A DNA stretch of 33,272 bases from Burkholderiales bacterium. GTDB lineage: Bacteria > Pseudomonadota > Gammaproteobacteria > Burkholderiales > Casimicrobiaceae. Positions 15,786 through 23,099 of the stretch are shown here, piece by piece. The notes under the pieces are model-generated. The model had not been told where the DNA came from. It did no database searches and saw only the letters and a list, made by a program, of their open reading frames with translations. Position 1 is the stretch's first letter. Every line of letters starts with the position of its first letter. The DNA is taken from the NCBI GenBank assembly GCA_020851255.1, contig JADZDA010000009.1, positions 1 to 33,272 on the forward strand, given 5' to 3'. The translations under genes and the position numbers were made by a program.

Positions 15786-16781
15786 CTACTCGGCCGAGAT
15801 CTTCGCCCGCCGGACCACGCCCGCCCACTTGGCGAGGTCGCGCTCGACCAGTGCGCGCAGATCCTCGGGCGTCGAGGTCGCCGGCACGAGCCCCTGGCCG
15901 GCGAAGAAACCGGCGAGCTGGGGCGCCGCGATCAGCGCGGCCAGTTCGCCGTTCAGCCGGTCGACGACGGGCCGCGGCGTGGCCTTCGGCGCGAACAGGC
16001 CGTACCACATGTCGACCTCGACGCCGTCGACGCCGACTTCCTTCAGCGTCGGCACGTCCGGGGCGAGCGCCGAGCGTTGCGGACTGCCGATCGCGAGCGC
16101 GCGCAGCTTCCCCGCCTTGACGTGCTGGAGGCCGACGTGGACCGGCAGGAACATCGCCTGCACCTGCCCGCCCAGCAGGTCGTTGACCGCACCGGCCGTG
16201 CCCTTGTAAGGCACGTGCAGCAGCTCGACGCCGGCCACGTTGCGGAAGAGTTCCATCGACATGTGGTGCGGCGTGCCGATGCCCGGTGACGCGTAGCTGA
16301 TCCTCCCCGGCGCCGCCTTCGCCGCACGGACGAATTCGCCGACCGTCGCGACGTTGAGCGACGGATGGGCGACCAGCATCAGCGCACCCCACGCGGTCAG
16401 CGACACCGGCTCGAAGTCGCGCACCGGGTCGTAGGGCACGGACTTGAACAGGCTCACGTTCATCACCAGCGTGCTCACCTGCATGAGCAGCGTGTGCCCG
16501 TCGGGACTGGCCCGGGCGACCAGCTCGGTGCCGATGTTGCCGCTCGCGCCCGGCTTGTTGTCGATGACGACCGGCTGGCCCCATTTCTCGGCCAGGCGCG
16601 CGCCCAGCGCGCGCGCGATGATGTCGATGCCGGTGCCCGGCGTGAACGGCACGACGATCGTGACCGGGCCGGTCGGCCAGGCCTGCGCGATCGCCGGCGG
16701 AGCGGCGAGGACGGCGACGGCCGCGGCGAACGACACGGCGATGCGCGGCAGGGCATGGCGAAGGCGGCGGATCGTGTTCAC
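15786..16781 (-). CDS. Bug/TTT-family solute-binding protein
   Basis: The 331-residue periplasmic protein belongs to the tripartite tricarboxylate transporter (Bug) solute-binding family, which is greatly expanded in Burkholderiales. The signal peptide covers about residues 1-33 (MNTIRRLRHALPR, then a hydrophobic core ending PPAIAQA). Family signatures are WPTGPVTIVVPFTPGTGIDI, a GQPVVIDNKPGASGNIGTE loop, SPDGHTLL and LHVPYKGTAGAVNDLLGGQV. No TctA or TctB membrane genes are nearby, so it is an orphan binding protein that either shares a distant transporter or acts in sensing. Its ATG overlaps the TGA of the amidohydrolase gene (16778-16781). It may bind the aromatic or carboxylic acid substrate or product of that enzyme. 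Confidence 0.93.
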   Translation of the reverse strand: MNTIRRLRHALPRIAVSFAAAVAVLAAPPAIAQAWPTGPVTIVVPFTPGTGIDIIARALGARLAEKWGQPVVIDNKPGASGNIGTELVARASPDGHTLLMQVSTLVMNVSLFKSVPYDPVRDFEPVSLTAWGALMLVAHPSLNVATVGEFVRAAKAAPGRISYASPGIGTPHHMSMELFRNVAGVELLHVPYKGTAGAVNDLLGGQVQAMFLPVHVGLQHVKAGKLRALAIGSPQRSALAPDVPTLKEVGVDGVEVDMWYGLFAPKATPRPVVDRLNGELAALIAAPQLAGFFAGQGLVPATSTPEDLRALVERDLAKWAGVVRRAKISAE

Positions 16782-17794
16782 GAGACCTCCCGTTTCATCA
16801 GCCGGCGGGCGTTACCTTCGTAGATGGCGTGCCGTTCGTGCGGCGCGAGGTCGAGGCGGTCGACGATCTCGATGGTGGTGCGCGTGTACATCGAGCCCTT
16901 CTCCGGATCGAACGGCGCGTCGGAGGCGAACAGCACGCGGTCGGGGCCGAAGAAGCGCAGCCCGCACTTGGTCGCCTCCCACGCGCCGAAGAGCGCGGTG
17001 TCGGCGTAGAACATGCGGAAGTAGTCCACCGGGCGCTTCTCGAGCCTGTCGAGCAGCTTGCCATAATCGACGTCGGACGTGCGCTTGCCGAGCTGGTCCC
17101 AGCCCGGCCCGACGCGCCCCTCGAAGTAGGGGATCATGCCGCCCATGTGGTGGGTGATGATCTTGAGGTCCGGGTGCTTGTCGAACAGGCCCTCGAAGAC
17201 GATGTGGGCCATCGCCGCCGAGGTCTCGTACGGCCAGCCGAAGGTCCACCAGATCTCGTAATGGCTCTTCCTCTCGTTCCGGTAGTCGGGGAAGTCCGCC
17301 CCGCGCGCCGGGTGCATCCAGATCGGCGCGTCCAGCTCGGCCATCAGGTCGAAGAGCGGCAGCGTCTCCGGCGCGGTCAGCGGGCTGCCCAGCACGTTGG
17401 TGAACACCTGCACGCCGACCGCGCCCAGTTCCTCGATCGCGCGGCGGGCCTCCTTCAGCAGACCGTCCGGGTCGTTCATCGGCAGCGACGCGACGAACGC
17501 GGGAAAGCGCTTCGGGTGCTTCGCGACGAGCTCGGCGAAGCCGTCGTTCATGATCTTCGCGAGCTCGCGGGTCGCGCGCGGCGGGCCGAACACCTCGATC
17601 GGCGGCGAGCCGGCGCAGATCACCTGCCGGTAATCCTCGCCGAAGCGGTCCATGATCCGGAAGCGTTCGTCCAGGTCGACGATGCAGGGGATCTCGCGCA
17701 CCCGCTTGTGCATGTCCTTGCCGTCGGGCGCGAGCTTCTGCATCCGCTCCCAGGCCTTGCGCGGGAAAAAATGGTTGAATATGTCGATCTTCAT
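16778..17794 (-). CDS. Amidohydrolase, ACMSD / aromatic decarboxylase-like
   Basis: This 338-residue protein is an amidohydrolase-2 family TIM barrel, a group that contains ACMS decarboxylase, gamma-resorcylate decarboxylase and 5-carboxyvanillate decarboxylase. Likely metal and catalytic residues are H161 (IWMHPARG), H215 (IITHHMGG) and D292 (LFASDAPF), at positions similar to H177, H228 and D294 of Pseudomonas ACMSD. The usual N-terminal H-x-H pair is changed to F6-N7-H8 (MKIDIFNHFFP), so one metal ligand is absent. It may be a nonhydrolytic decarboxylase or a hydrolase of unknown substrate. It is the first gene of a unit with a Bug protein and is divergent from a MarR regulator, which suggests catabolism of a small aromatic or ring-cleavage acid. 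Confidence 0.85.
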   Translation of the reverse strand: MKIDIFNHFFPRKAWERMQKLAPDGKDMHKRVREIPCIVDLDERFRIMDRFGEDYRQVICAGSPPIEVFGPPRATRELAKIMNDGFAELVAKHPKRFPAFVASLPMNDPDGLLKEARRAIEELGAVGVQVFTNVLGSPLTAPETLPLFDLMAELDAPIWMHPARGADFPDYRNERKSHYEIWWTFGWPYETSAAMAHIVFEGLFDKHPDLKIITHHMGGMIPYFEGRVGPGWDQLGKRTSDVDYGKLLDRLEKRPVDYFRMFYADTALFGAWEATKCGLRFFGPDRVLFASDAPFDPEKGSMYTRTTIEIVDRLDLAPHERHAIYEGNARRLMKREVS

Positions 17795-17840
17795 CGTCTC
17801 CTCCGGGCCGGTTGCGGCGGGGTCCGCGCCGCCGGTCGAT

Positions 17841-17852
17841 CGTATGTATACG
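17841..17852. promoter_or_regulatory. Probable MarR operator between divergent genes
   Basis: CGTAT-GT-ATACG is a perfect inverted repeat with 5-bp arms, overlapped by a second perfect palindrome, ATACGTAT (17848-17855). It lies in an AT-rich patch of the 71-base gap between the amidohydrolase start (17794) and the MarR start (17866), 13 bases before the latter. This is the place and size expected of a MarR operator. Confidence 0.55.
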
Positions 17853-17865
17853 TATTATTCTTCCG

Positions 17866-18396
17866 ATGGCGGCCACTAGACCACGAAGGACACCCGGGGT
17901 CAACGGCCCGGCGGCCCGGAGCGGGGGCGCCGGTCGCGACCGCGCCGGCGGTACGCCCGACCCCCGGCTCGCGACGCTCTACCGGCGACCCGGGCACCTG
18001 CTGCGCCGCGCGCACCAGGTCTCGGTGGCCGCCTTCGCGGCCGAGTGCGGCGACCTGGGGCTCACGCCCGCCCAGTACGGCGCGCTCCACGCGCTGGCGG
18101 CCCTGGGCGAGGTCGACCAGGTCGGGCTCGCCCGGGCGCTCGGGCTGGACGCCGCGACCGCCGGACAGGTGCTGAAGGGATTGGAGCGACGCCGTCTGGT
18201 CGAGCGCGCCCCCGCGCGCGACGACCGCCGCCGGACGCGCGTGCGCGTGACGCCGGCCGGACGCGCGCTCGCTCGCGCCGCCGCCGCCGGTGTGCGGCGG
18301 GCGCAGGCCCGGCTGCTCGCGCCGCTCAACGCCGCCGAGCGCCGGCGGTTCCTCGCGCTGCTCGCGCGCGTCGCGTTCGCTCCGGAACGAAACTGA
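17866..18396 (+). CDS. MarR-family transcriptional regulator
   Basis: The 176-residue protein carries a MarR winged helix-turn-helix (about 70-135). It has the recognition-helix region LARALGLDAATAGQVLKGLERRRLV and the wing DDRRRTRVRVTPAG, with the typical D-x-R signature. The N-terminal 35 residues are rich in Arg, Gly and Pro and may be flexible or not translated in full. ATG 17866 has no good ribosome-binding site, and an in-frame ATG at 17812 would place the start inside the operator region. Its position next to the amidohydrolase and Bug genes suggests that it represses them until an aromatic or organic acid ligand binds. Its stop lies in an inverted repeat shared with the next gene. Confidence 0.88.
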   Translation: MAATRPRRTPGVNGPAARSGGAGRDRAGGTPDPRLATLYRRPGHLLRRAHQVSVAAFAAECGDLGLTPAQYGALHALAALGEVDQVGLARALGLDAATAGQVLKGLERRRLVERAPARDDRRRTRVRVTPAGRALARAAAAGVRRAQARLLAPLNAAERRRFLALLARVAFAPERN

Positions 18397-18420
18397 CCGC
18401 CGCGGGCGCGAGGGTCAGTT
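18391..18420. terminator. Inverted repeat holding both stop codons of convergent genes
   Basis: AACTGACC (18391-18398) pairs perfectly with GGTCAGTT (18413-18420) across a 14-nt GC-rich loop. The TGA of the MarR gene (18394-18396) is in one arm and the TGA of the flavoprotein gene (complement of 18415-18417) is in the other. A shared terminator is likely. Confidence 0.5.
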
Positions 18421-20043
18421 GCGCTCCGGCTCCATCCGGATCGCGCCGCACGGGCACTCCGACGCGCAGATGCCGCAGCCCTTGCAGTAATCGAGGTTGA
18501 ACCGGTAGCGGCGCCCCTCGCCCAGCTTGATCACCGCGTTGTCCGGGCACACGCCGTAGCAGTTGTCGCACTCGAAGCAGTTGCCGCAGGACAGGCACCG
18601 GCGCGCCTCGAACAGCGCGTTGCCCTCGTCGAGGCCGCCCTGGACTTCGTCGAACGTCGACGTGCGCCGCAGCGCGTCCAGCATCGGCCGCACGGTCTTG
18701 GGCGCGTCGGCGTAGTACCAGGGGTTCAGGTTCTCCGCTTTCGCGATCTCATGGCGCGCCGGGGGCCGCCACTCGCCGCCGGAGAGCCACGCGTCGATGT
18801 GGCGCGCCGCCTGCTTGCCGTGGCCGACGGCGACGGTCACCGTGCGCTCCGAGGGCACCATGTCGCCGCCGGCGAAGATCCCCGGATGGCCGGTCATCAT
18901 GTTCGGCCCGACTTCGACGACGCCATCGCGGATCACCAGTCCGGGCACCCCGTCGAGCAGCGACAGGTCCACGTCCTGGCCCAGCGCCAGCACCAGCGAA
19001 TCGGCCTCGAGCGTCTCGAACTCGCCGGTCGGCTGCGGGTAGCCTTTGTCGTCGAGCGCCATCTTCTCGACGGTCAGCGTCGCCTCGCCGGCGACGTTCT
19101 TGATCGTCGACAGCCACTTGATCAGCACGCCTTCCTGCAGCGCCTCCTCGACCTCGAAGTCGTGCGCCGGCATCTTCTCGCGCGTGCGCCGGTAGACGAT
19201 GATCGCCTCGGTCGCACCCAGTCGCTTGGCCGTGCGCGCGACGTCGATCGCGGTGTTGCCGCCGCCGTAGACGACGACGCGCCGCCCGAGCATCGGCTTC
19301 TCTTCGCCTTCCATGCCGCGCAGCACCGATACCGCGTCGACGATCCGCGCGGCGGCGCCCGCCGGGATGTAGGCCCGCTTGCCGATATGCGCCCCGACGG
19401 CGAGGAACGCGGCGTCGAACCCACCCGCCTCGCGCTCGGCGCGCACGTCGGTCACCTTGCGGTTCAATTCGATCTCGACGCCGATGTCGAGGATGCGGCG
19501 GATCTCGGTGTCCAGCACGTCGCGCGGCAGCCGGTACTTGGGGATGCCGAAGCGCATCATGCCGCCGGCGGCCGGACCGGCCTCGACGATCTTCACCGCG
19601 TGGCCCGCGCGTCGCAGGTGGTAGGCGGCCGAGAGCCCCGACGGACCGGCGCCGACGACCAGCACCCGCTTGCCGGTCGACTCGGCCGGCGCGTCGAGCC
19701 GCCAGCCGCGCCGGATCGCGAGGTCTCCGAGGAAGCGCTCGACCGAGTTGATGCCGACCGCCGCGTCGATCGTGCCGCGGTTGCAGGCGCCCTCGCACGG
19801 GTGGTAGCAGACGCGGCCCATCACCGCCGGCATCGGGTTGTCCCGGACGAGCAGCCGCCAGGCGGCCTCGTAGTCGCCGGCCTCGGCATGGAACAACCAG
19901 CCCTGGACGTTCTCGCCCGCCGGGCAGGCGTCGTTGCACGGCGGCAGGCGGTCGACGTAGACCGGGCGCGTCGTGCGCCAGCTCCCGGTCTTGTTGGCGA
20001 GCGAGGTGCCGACGTCGAGCGTGATCGCGAACGGTTTGTCCAT
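18415..20043 (-). CDS. Fused PorD-type ferredoxin and GltD-like NAD(P)H flavoprotein
   Basis: The 542-residue protein is the electron-transfer subunit of the adjacent 2-oxoacid oxidoreductase. It opens with a PorD-like segment (NKTGSWRTTRPVYVD), then a GltD N-terminal iron-sulfur domain (C36, C40, C79, C83, C87). An FAD dinucleotide fold (VLVVGAGPSGLSAAYHL) and an NAD(P) fold (VVVYGGGNTAIDVARTAKRL) follow. A C-terminal ferredoxin domain with two [4Fe-4S] motifs (CLSCGNCFECDNC... and CKGCGICASECPC) closes it. The GltD-like module thus appears inserted inside a PorD-like ferredoxin. It would pass electrons from the TPP subunits through FeS clusters to FAD and NAD(P), or the reverse. Its ATG overlaps the TGA of the beta gene by one base. 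Confidence 0.9.
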   Translation of the reverse strand: MDKPFAITLDVGTSLANKTGSWRTTRPVYVDRLPPCNDACPAGENVQGWLFHAEAGDYEAAWRLLVRDNPMPAVMGRVCYHPCEGACNRGTIDAAVGINSVERFLGDLAIRRGWRLDAPAESTGKRVLVVGAGPSGLSAAYHLRRAGHAVKIVEAGPAAGGMMRFGIPKYRLPRDVLDTEIRRILDIGVEIELNRKVTDVRAEREAGGFDAAFLAVGAHIGKRAYIPAGAAARIVDAVSVLRGMEGEEKPMLGRRVVVYGGGNTAIDVARTAKRLGATEAIIVYRRTREKMPAHDFEVEEALQEGVLIKWLSTIKNVAGEATLTVEKMALDDKGYPQPTGEFETLEADSLVLALGQDVDLSLLDGVPGLVIRDGVVEVGPNMMTGHPGIFAGGDMVPSERTVTVAVGHGKQAARHIDAWLSGGEWRPPARHEIAKAENLNPWYYADAPKTVRPMLDALRRTSTFDEVQGGLDEGNALFEARRCLSCGNCFECDNCYGVCPDNAVIKLGEGRRYRFNLDYCKGCGICASECPCGAIRMEPERN

Positions 20044-21038
20044 CACGCCCCCGTGCCTTCGAGGCCGAACTTGACGATGTTGCGCTCGGCGATCGCCTGG
20101 ATGTGCGCGAGCCGCGCCTCGCCGCCGGGCTGGAACAGGTGCGCGAAACGTTTCTGCAGCCTGAGGTAGTCGGCGGTCGGCGTCCGCCGGCGGATCTTGG
20201 TCGACGACACGATCTCGCCGTTCACCGCCTCGAACAGCGGGAACAGGCCCGACTCCACCGCCGCGCGGGCGACCTTGATCGTGTCGGCCGGCGCGCTGCC
20301 CCAGCCGAGCGGACAGGGCACGTGGATGTGCACGTAGCGCGCGCCGCGGAATTCCATCGCGCGCGTCACCTTGTACTCGAGATCGCGCAGGTTGGCGACG
20401 CTCGCGGTCGCGACGTAGGGAATCTGGTGCGCGACCGCGATCAGCGGGACGTTCTTGCCGGTGCCGAACACGTTCCCCGGTTCCGGACCCATCGCCGGCG
20501 TCGTGGCGGTGCGCGCGGCCGGCGGCGTCGCGCTCGAGCGCTGGACGCCGGTGTTCATGTACGCCTCGTTGTCGTAGCAGAGATAGAGGACGTCGTCGTT
20601 GCGTTCGAACATGCCGGACAGGCACCCGAAGCCGATGTCGGTCGTGCCGCCGTCGCCCCCCTGCGCGATCACGCGCACGTCGTCGGTGCCCTTGCGCCGC
20701 ATCGCCGCGGCGACACCCGAGGCGACCGCCGCCGCGTTGCCGAACAGCGAGTGGATCCACGGGATCTGCCACGACGTCTCCGGATACGGCGTCGAGAACA
20801 CCTCGAGGCAGCCGGTCGCGTTGACGGCGACGATCTTCCCGCCGGTCGCGCGCATCGCGGCGTCGATCGCGTAGCGCGCACCCAGCGCCTCGCCGCAGCC
20901 CTGGCAGGCGCGGTGGCCGGAGGTGAGCGCGTTCGCGCGCTGCGCCTCCGCCTGGACCGAGCGCTCGTGCGGCGCGAGCAACCGGTTGCCGACGGTGAAC
21001 GTGCCGGTCTGGTAGAACCTGACGGTCTGCATCTCCAT
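20043..21038 (-). CDS. porB: 2-oxoacid:acceptor oxidoreductase beta subunit (TPP-binding)
   Basis: The 331-residue subunit binds thiamine diphosphate and one [4Fe-4S] cluster. The TPP motif is GGDGGTTDIGFGCLSGMFER with the downstream YDNEAYMNTG. The four cluster cysteines expected in this family are C45 and C48 (HRACQGCGEALG), C77 (NATGCLEVF) and C242 (HVPCPLGWG). Together with the alpha subunit it forms the decarboxylating active site that makes acyl-CoA. AGGGGA precedes the ATG at 21038 and the gene follows alpha by 9 bases. The symbol denotes the family; the substrate (pyruvate, 2-oxoisovalerate, phenylglyoxylate or other) is not resolved. Confidence 0.9.
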   Translation of the reverse strand: MEMQTVRFYQTGTFTVGNRLLAPHERSVQAEAQRANALTSGHRACQGCGEALGARYAIDAAMRATGGKIVAVNATGCLEVFSTPYPETSWQIPWIHSLFGNAAAVASGVAAAMRRKGTDDVRVIAQGGDGGTTDIGFGCLSGMFERNDDVLYLCYDNEAYMNTGVQRSSATPPAARTATTPAMGPEPGNVFGTGKNVPLIAVAHQIPYVATASVANLRDLEYKVTRAMEFRGARYVHIHVPCPLGWGSAPADTIKVARAAVESGLFPLFEAVNGEIVSSTKIRRRTPTADYLRLQKRFAHLFQPGGEARLAHIQAIAERNIVKFGLEGTGA

Positions 21039-21047
21039 GGCTTTCCC

Positions 21048-22301
21048 CTACCCGATCCGCGCCGAGACCGTGCCCAGGCGCTTCAGCAGCGCCTCGGCGG
21101 TCGGACCGCTGCGGCGCGTGCCGGCCTCGCGGTCGAGCTCGTGCGCGACGAGGTCGGTGTTGAGGTCGAGGAAGGTCACCGCCTCCAGCGCGTCGCGCCC
21201 GGCCTCCTCGAACAGGCGCTTCAGCGATGCGCGCGTGATCGCGCGCCCGCCCAGGCCGGCGACGACCGTGTAACCGTTGAGCTGGATGCCGGACAGCGCC
21301 TTGCGCACGCCGTCCGACACGATGCCGCCCAGACCGACCGCGAGGCACTTCTCCAGCACGACGACGCGCTTCGCGTGCATGAGCGCCTCGCGCAGCGCGG
21401 CGAGCGGGAACGGCCGGAACGAGGTGATCGCGACCGACCCGATCGCCACGCCCGCCTCGCGCATCTCGTCGACGACTTCCTGGATCGTGCCGTTGACCGA
21501 GCCCAGCGCGACGACGATCGTCTCCGCGCCTTCGGTACGGTACGGACGGATCAGCCCGCCCGACGCGCGCCCGAAGCGGCGCTCGAACTCGGCGGCGAGC
21601 GCGGGGATTCGCTCGAGCGCGCGCATCTGCTTGTGGTGCGCGAGATAGCGGACCTCGGTGAACGCCTCGGGTCCGACCATCGCGCCGATGGTCACCGGCT
21701 CGGCCGGGTCGAGCACCTGCCGCGGCTCGAACGGCGGCAGGAAGGCGTCGACCTCCGACTGCGAGGGAACGTCGACACGCTCGTAGGCGTGCGTCAGGAT
21801 GAAGCCGTCCATGCACACCATCACCGGGCAGGAGAGTTCCTCGGCGAGCCGGAACGCCTGGATGTGCAGATCCAGCGCCTCCTGGTTGGTCTCGGCGTAG
21901 AGCTGGATCCAGCCGGCGTCGCGCATCGACATCGAGTCCGAGTGGTCGTTCCAGATGTTGATCGGCGCGCCGATCGCGCGGTTGCCGATGGTCATCACGA
22001 TCGGCAGGCCCAGCCCCGACGCGTTGTAGACCGCCTCGGCCATGAACAGCAGCCCCTGCGAGGACGTCGCCGTGTAGGTGCGCACGCCCGCCGCCGACGA
22101 GCCGATCGCCACGGAGAGCGCGGCGAACTCGCTCTCCACGTTGATGAACTCGCAGTCGGCGAGTTCTCCGGCCTTGACCATCTCGCCCAGTCCCTCGACG
22201 ATGTGCGTCTGCGGCGTGATCGGATAGGCGCAGATCACCTTCGGCCGGCACAGCGCGACCGACTCGGCGATCGCGTGCGAGCCTTCAGTCTGCTTGAGCA
22301 T
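21048..22301 (-). CDS. porA: 2-oxoacid:acceptor oxidoreductase alpha subunit
   Basis: The 417-residue subunit combines the pyrimidine-binding transketolase-like domain and the transketolase C-terminal domain. Visible are CAYPITPQTHIVEGLGEMV, the substrate-side NVESEFAALSVAIGSSAAG, and the C-terminal ETIVVALGSVNGTIQEVVDEM and SFRPFPLAALREAL. The length is normal for PorA/VorA. GGAG lies 7 bases before ATG 22301. The start overlaps the end of the gamma gene by 17 bases, so the two are coupled. It supplies the main substrate-specificity surface of the complex, but I cannot read the substrate from the motifs. Confidence 0.92.
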   Translation of the reverse strand: MLKQTEGSHAIAESVALCRPKVICAYPITPQTHIVEGLGEMVKAGELADCEFINVESEFAALSVAIGSSAAGVRTYTATSSQGLLFMAEAVYNASGLGLPIVMTIGNRAIGAPINIWNDHSDSMSMRDAGWIQLYAETNQEALDLHIQAFRLAEELSCPVMVCMDGFILTHAYERVDVPSQSEVDAFLPPFEPRQVLDPAEPVTIGAMVGPEAFTEVRYLAHHKQMRALERIPALAAEFERRFGRASGGLIRPYRTEGAETIVVALGSVNGTIQEVVDEMREAGVAIGSVAITSFRPFPLAALREALMHAKRVVVLEKCLAVGLGGIVSDGVRKALSGIQLNGYTVVAGLGGRAITRASLKRLFEEAGRDALEAVTFLDLNTDLVAHELDREAGTRRSGPTAEALLKRLGTVSARIG

Positions 22302-22872
22302 GCGATGTCTCCAGGAGCGCGCGGGTCGCCTCGTACGCGGCGCGCGCGGCGGCGATGTTCGCGTCGCGGATGCGACCGGCGAATTTCGCGGCGATCGCGG
22401 CCTCTACCGAGGCCAGGTGGACGATGCCGGTCAGCGCGGCGAACGCGCCCAGCAGCGGGACGTTGGGCACCGGGCGCCCGACGTGTTCGACCGCGATGTT
22501 GGTGGCCGCCAGCGTCACGATCCGCCCGGGTCGGATACGGCGTGCGAAGTCGGCGATGCCGAGCTGGTCGTAGCCGCGCCGGGAGTTGAGCAGCACGTAC
22601 CCGTCGGCGGCGAGCCCGTTGAACAGGTCGACCTGGTGGAGCAGCGTCGAGTCCTGGATCACCAGCACGTCGGGCGCCATCACCGGCTCGCGCACGCGGA
22701 TCGGCTTGTCGTCGATCCGGCAGAACGCCATCACCGGCGCGCCCATGCGCTCCGAGCCGAAGCTCGGGAACGCCTGCGCGTGGCGTCCCTCGTGGAACGC
22801 CGCGATCGACAGCATCTCCGCGCCGGTGACCACGCCCTGGCCGCCGCGTCCGTGCATGCGGACCTGGATCAT
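22285..22872 (-). CDS. porG: 2-oxoacid:acceptor oxidoreductase gamma subunit
   Basis: The 195-residue subunit is the small Rossmann-like gamma domain (about 185-200 residues in the family). It begins MIQVRMHGRGGQGVVTGAEM, a highly conserved gamma-subunit start, and contains PSFGSERMGAPVMAFCRID and a VLLNSR segment. AGGAGG lies 8 bases before ATG 22872, which is why this start is preferred over an upstream ATG at 22932. It is the first gene of the operon gamma-alpha-beta-flavoprotein. Two FNR-type boxes lie 87 and 128 bases upstream, fitting expression under low oxygen for an oxygen-sensitive enzyme. Confidence 0.93.
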   Translation of the reverse strand: MIQVRMHGRGGQGVVTGAEMLSIAAFHEGRHAQAFPSFGSERMGAPVMAFCRIDDKPIRVREPVMAPDVLVIQDSTLLHQVDLFNGLAADGYVLLNSRRGYDQLGIADFARRIRPGRIVTLAATNIAVEHVGRPVPNVPLLGAFAALTGIVHLASVEAAIAAKFAGRIRDANIAAARAAYEATRALLETSHAQAD

Positions 22873-22958
22873 GTCGCCATCCTCCTGTGTCGGTCGGGCG
22901 GGCTCGTGTACGCGACCCGCCGCAGGCGCCATCGTTGGGCGACCGGGCGCCGGCGCCC

Positions 22959-22972
22959 TTGACGGAGGTCAA
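22959..22972 (-). promoter_or_regulatory. FNR/Anr-type box upstream of the oxidoreductase operon
   Basis: TTGAC-GGAG-GTCAA is a perfect inverted repeat that fits the CRP/FNR-family consensus TTGAY-N4-RTCAA in all ten positions. Its centre is 22965.5. If transcription starts near 22924 (52 nt before the ATG), the site lies at -41.5, the class II activation position. AACGAT (complement of 22931-22936) would then be the -10. The transcription start is chosen to fit and not observed. Confidence 0.55.
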
Positions 22973-22999
22973 CCCGGCGGGAATCGACGCGGTCCGGGT

Positions 23000-23013
23000 T
23001 TGACGCCGGTCAT
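23000..23013 (-). promoter_or_regulatory. Second, imperfect FNR-type box
   Basis: TTGAC-GCCG-GTCAT matches nine of ten positions of TTGAY-N4-RTCAA. Its centre (23006.5) is exactly 41 bases from that of the first box, close to four helical turns, so two regulators could bind the same face. It would sit at -82.5 with the start site proposed above. Confidence 0.4.
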
Positions 23014-23099
23014 TTCGACCGTTCCGCCCGAACCCGGGCCCCGCGTCTACGGTCGCGGGCGACCCGGCCCGGCGGCACGGCGGCGCGGTCGGCCCGCGC

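Noticed and set aside
11332-16209. 1625-codon open frame on the plus strand across the oxidoreductase and malic enzyme genes
   Set aside because: It is Arg/Ala/Gly-rich low-complexity translation in the wrong frame of GC-rich genes. The overlapping frames have clear family motifs.
18415-22872. Direct naming of the operon as phenylglyoxylate dehydrogenase
   Set aside because: Shared NAD linkage is suggestive, but the subunit order and the GltD-PorD fusion do not match what I remember of that enzyme, and substrate cannot be read from the motifs.
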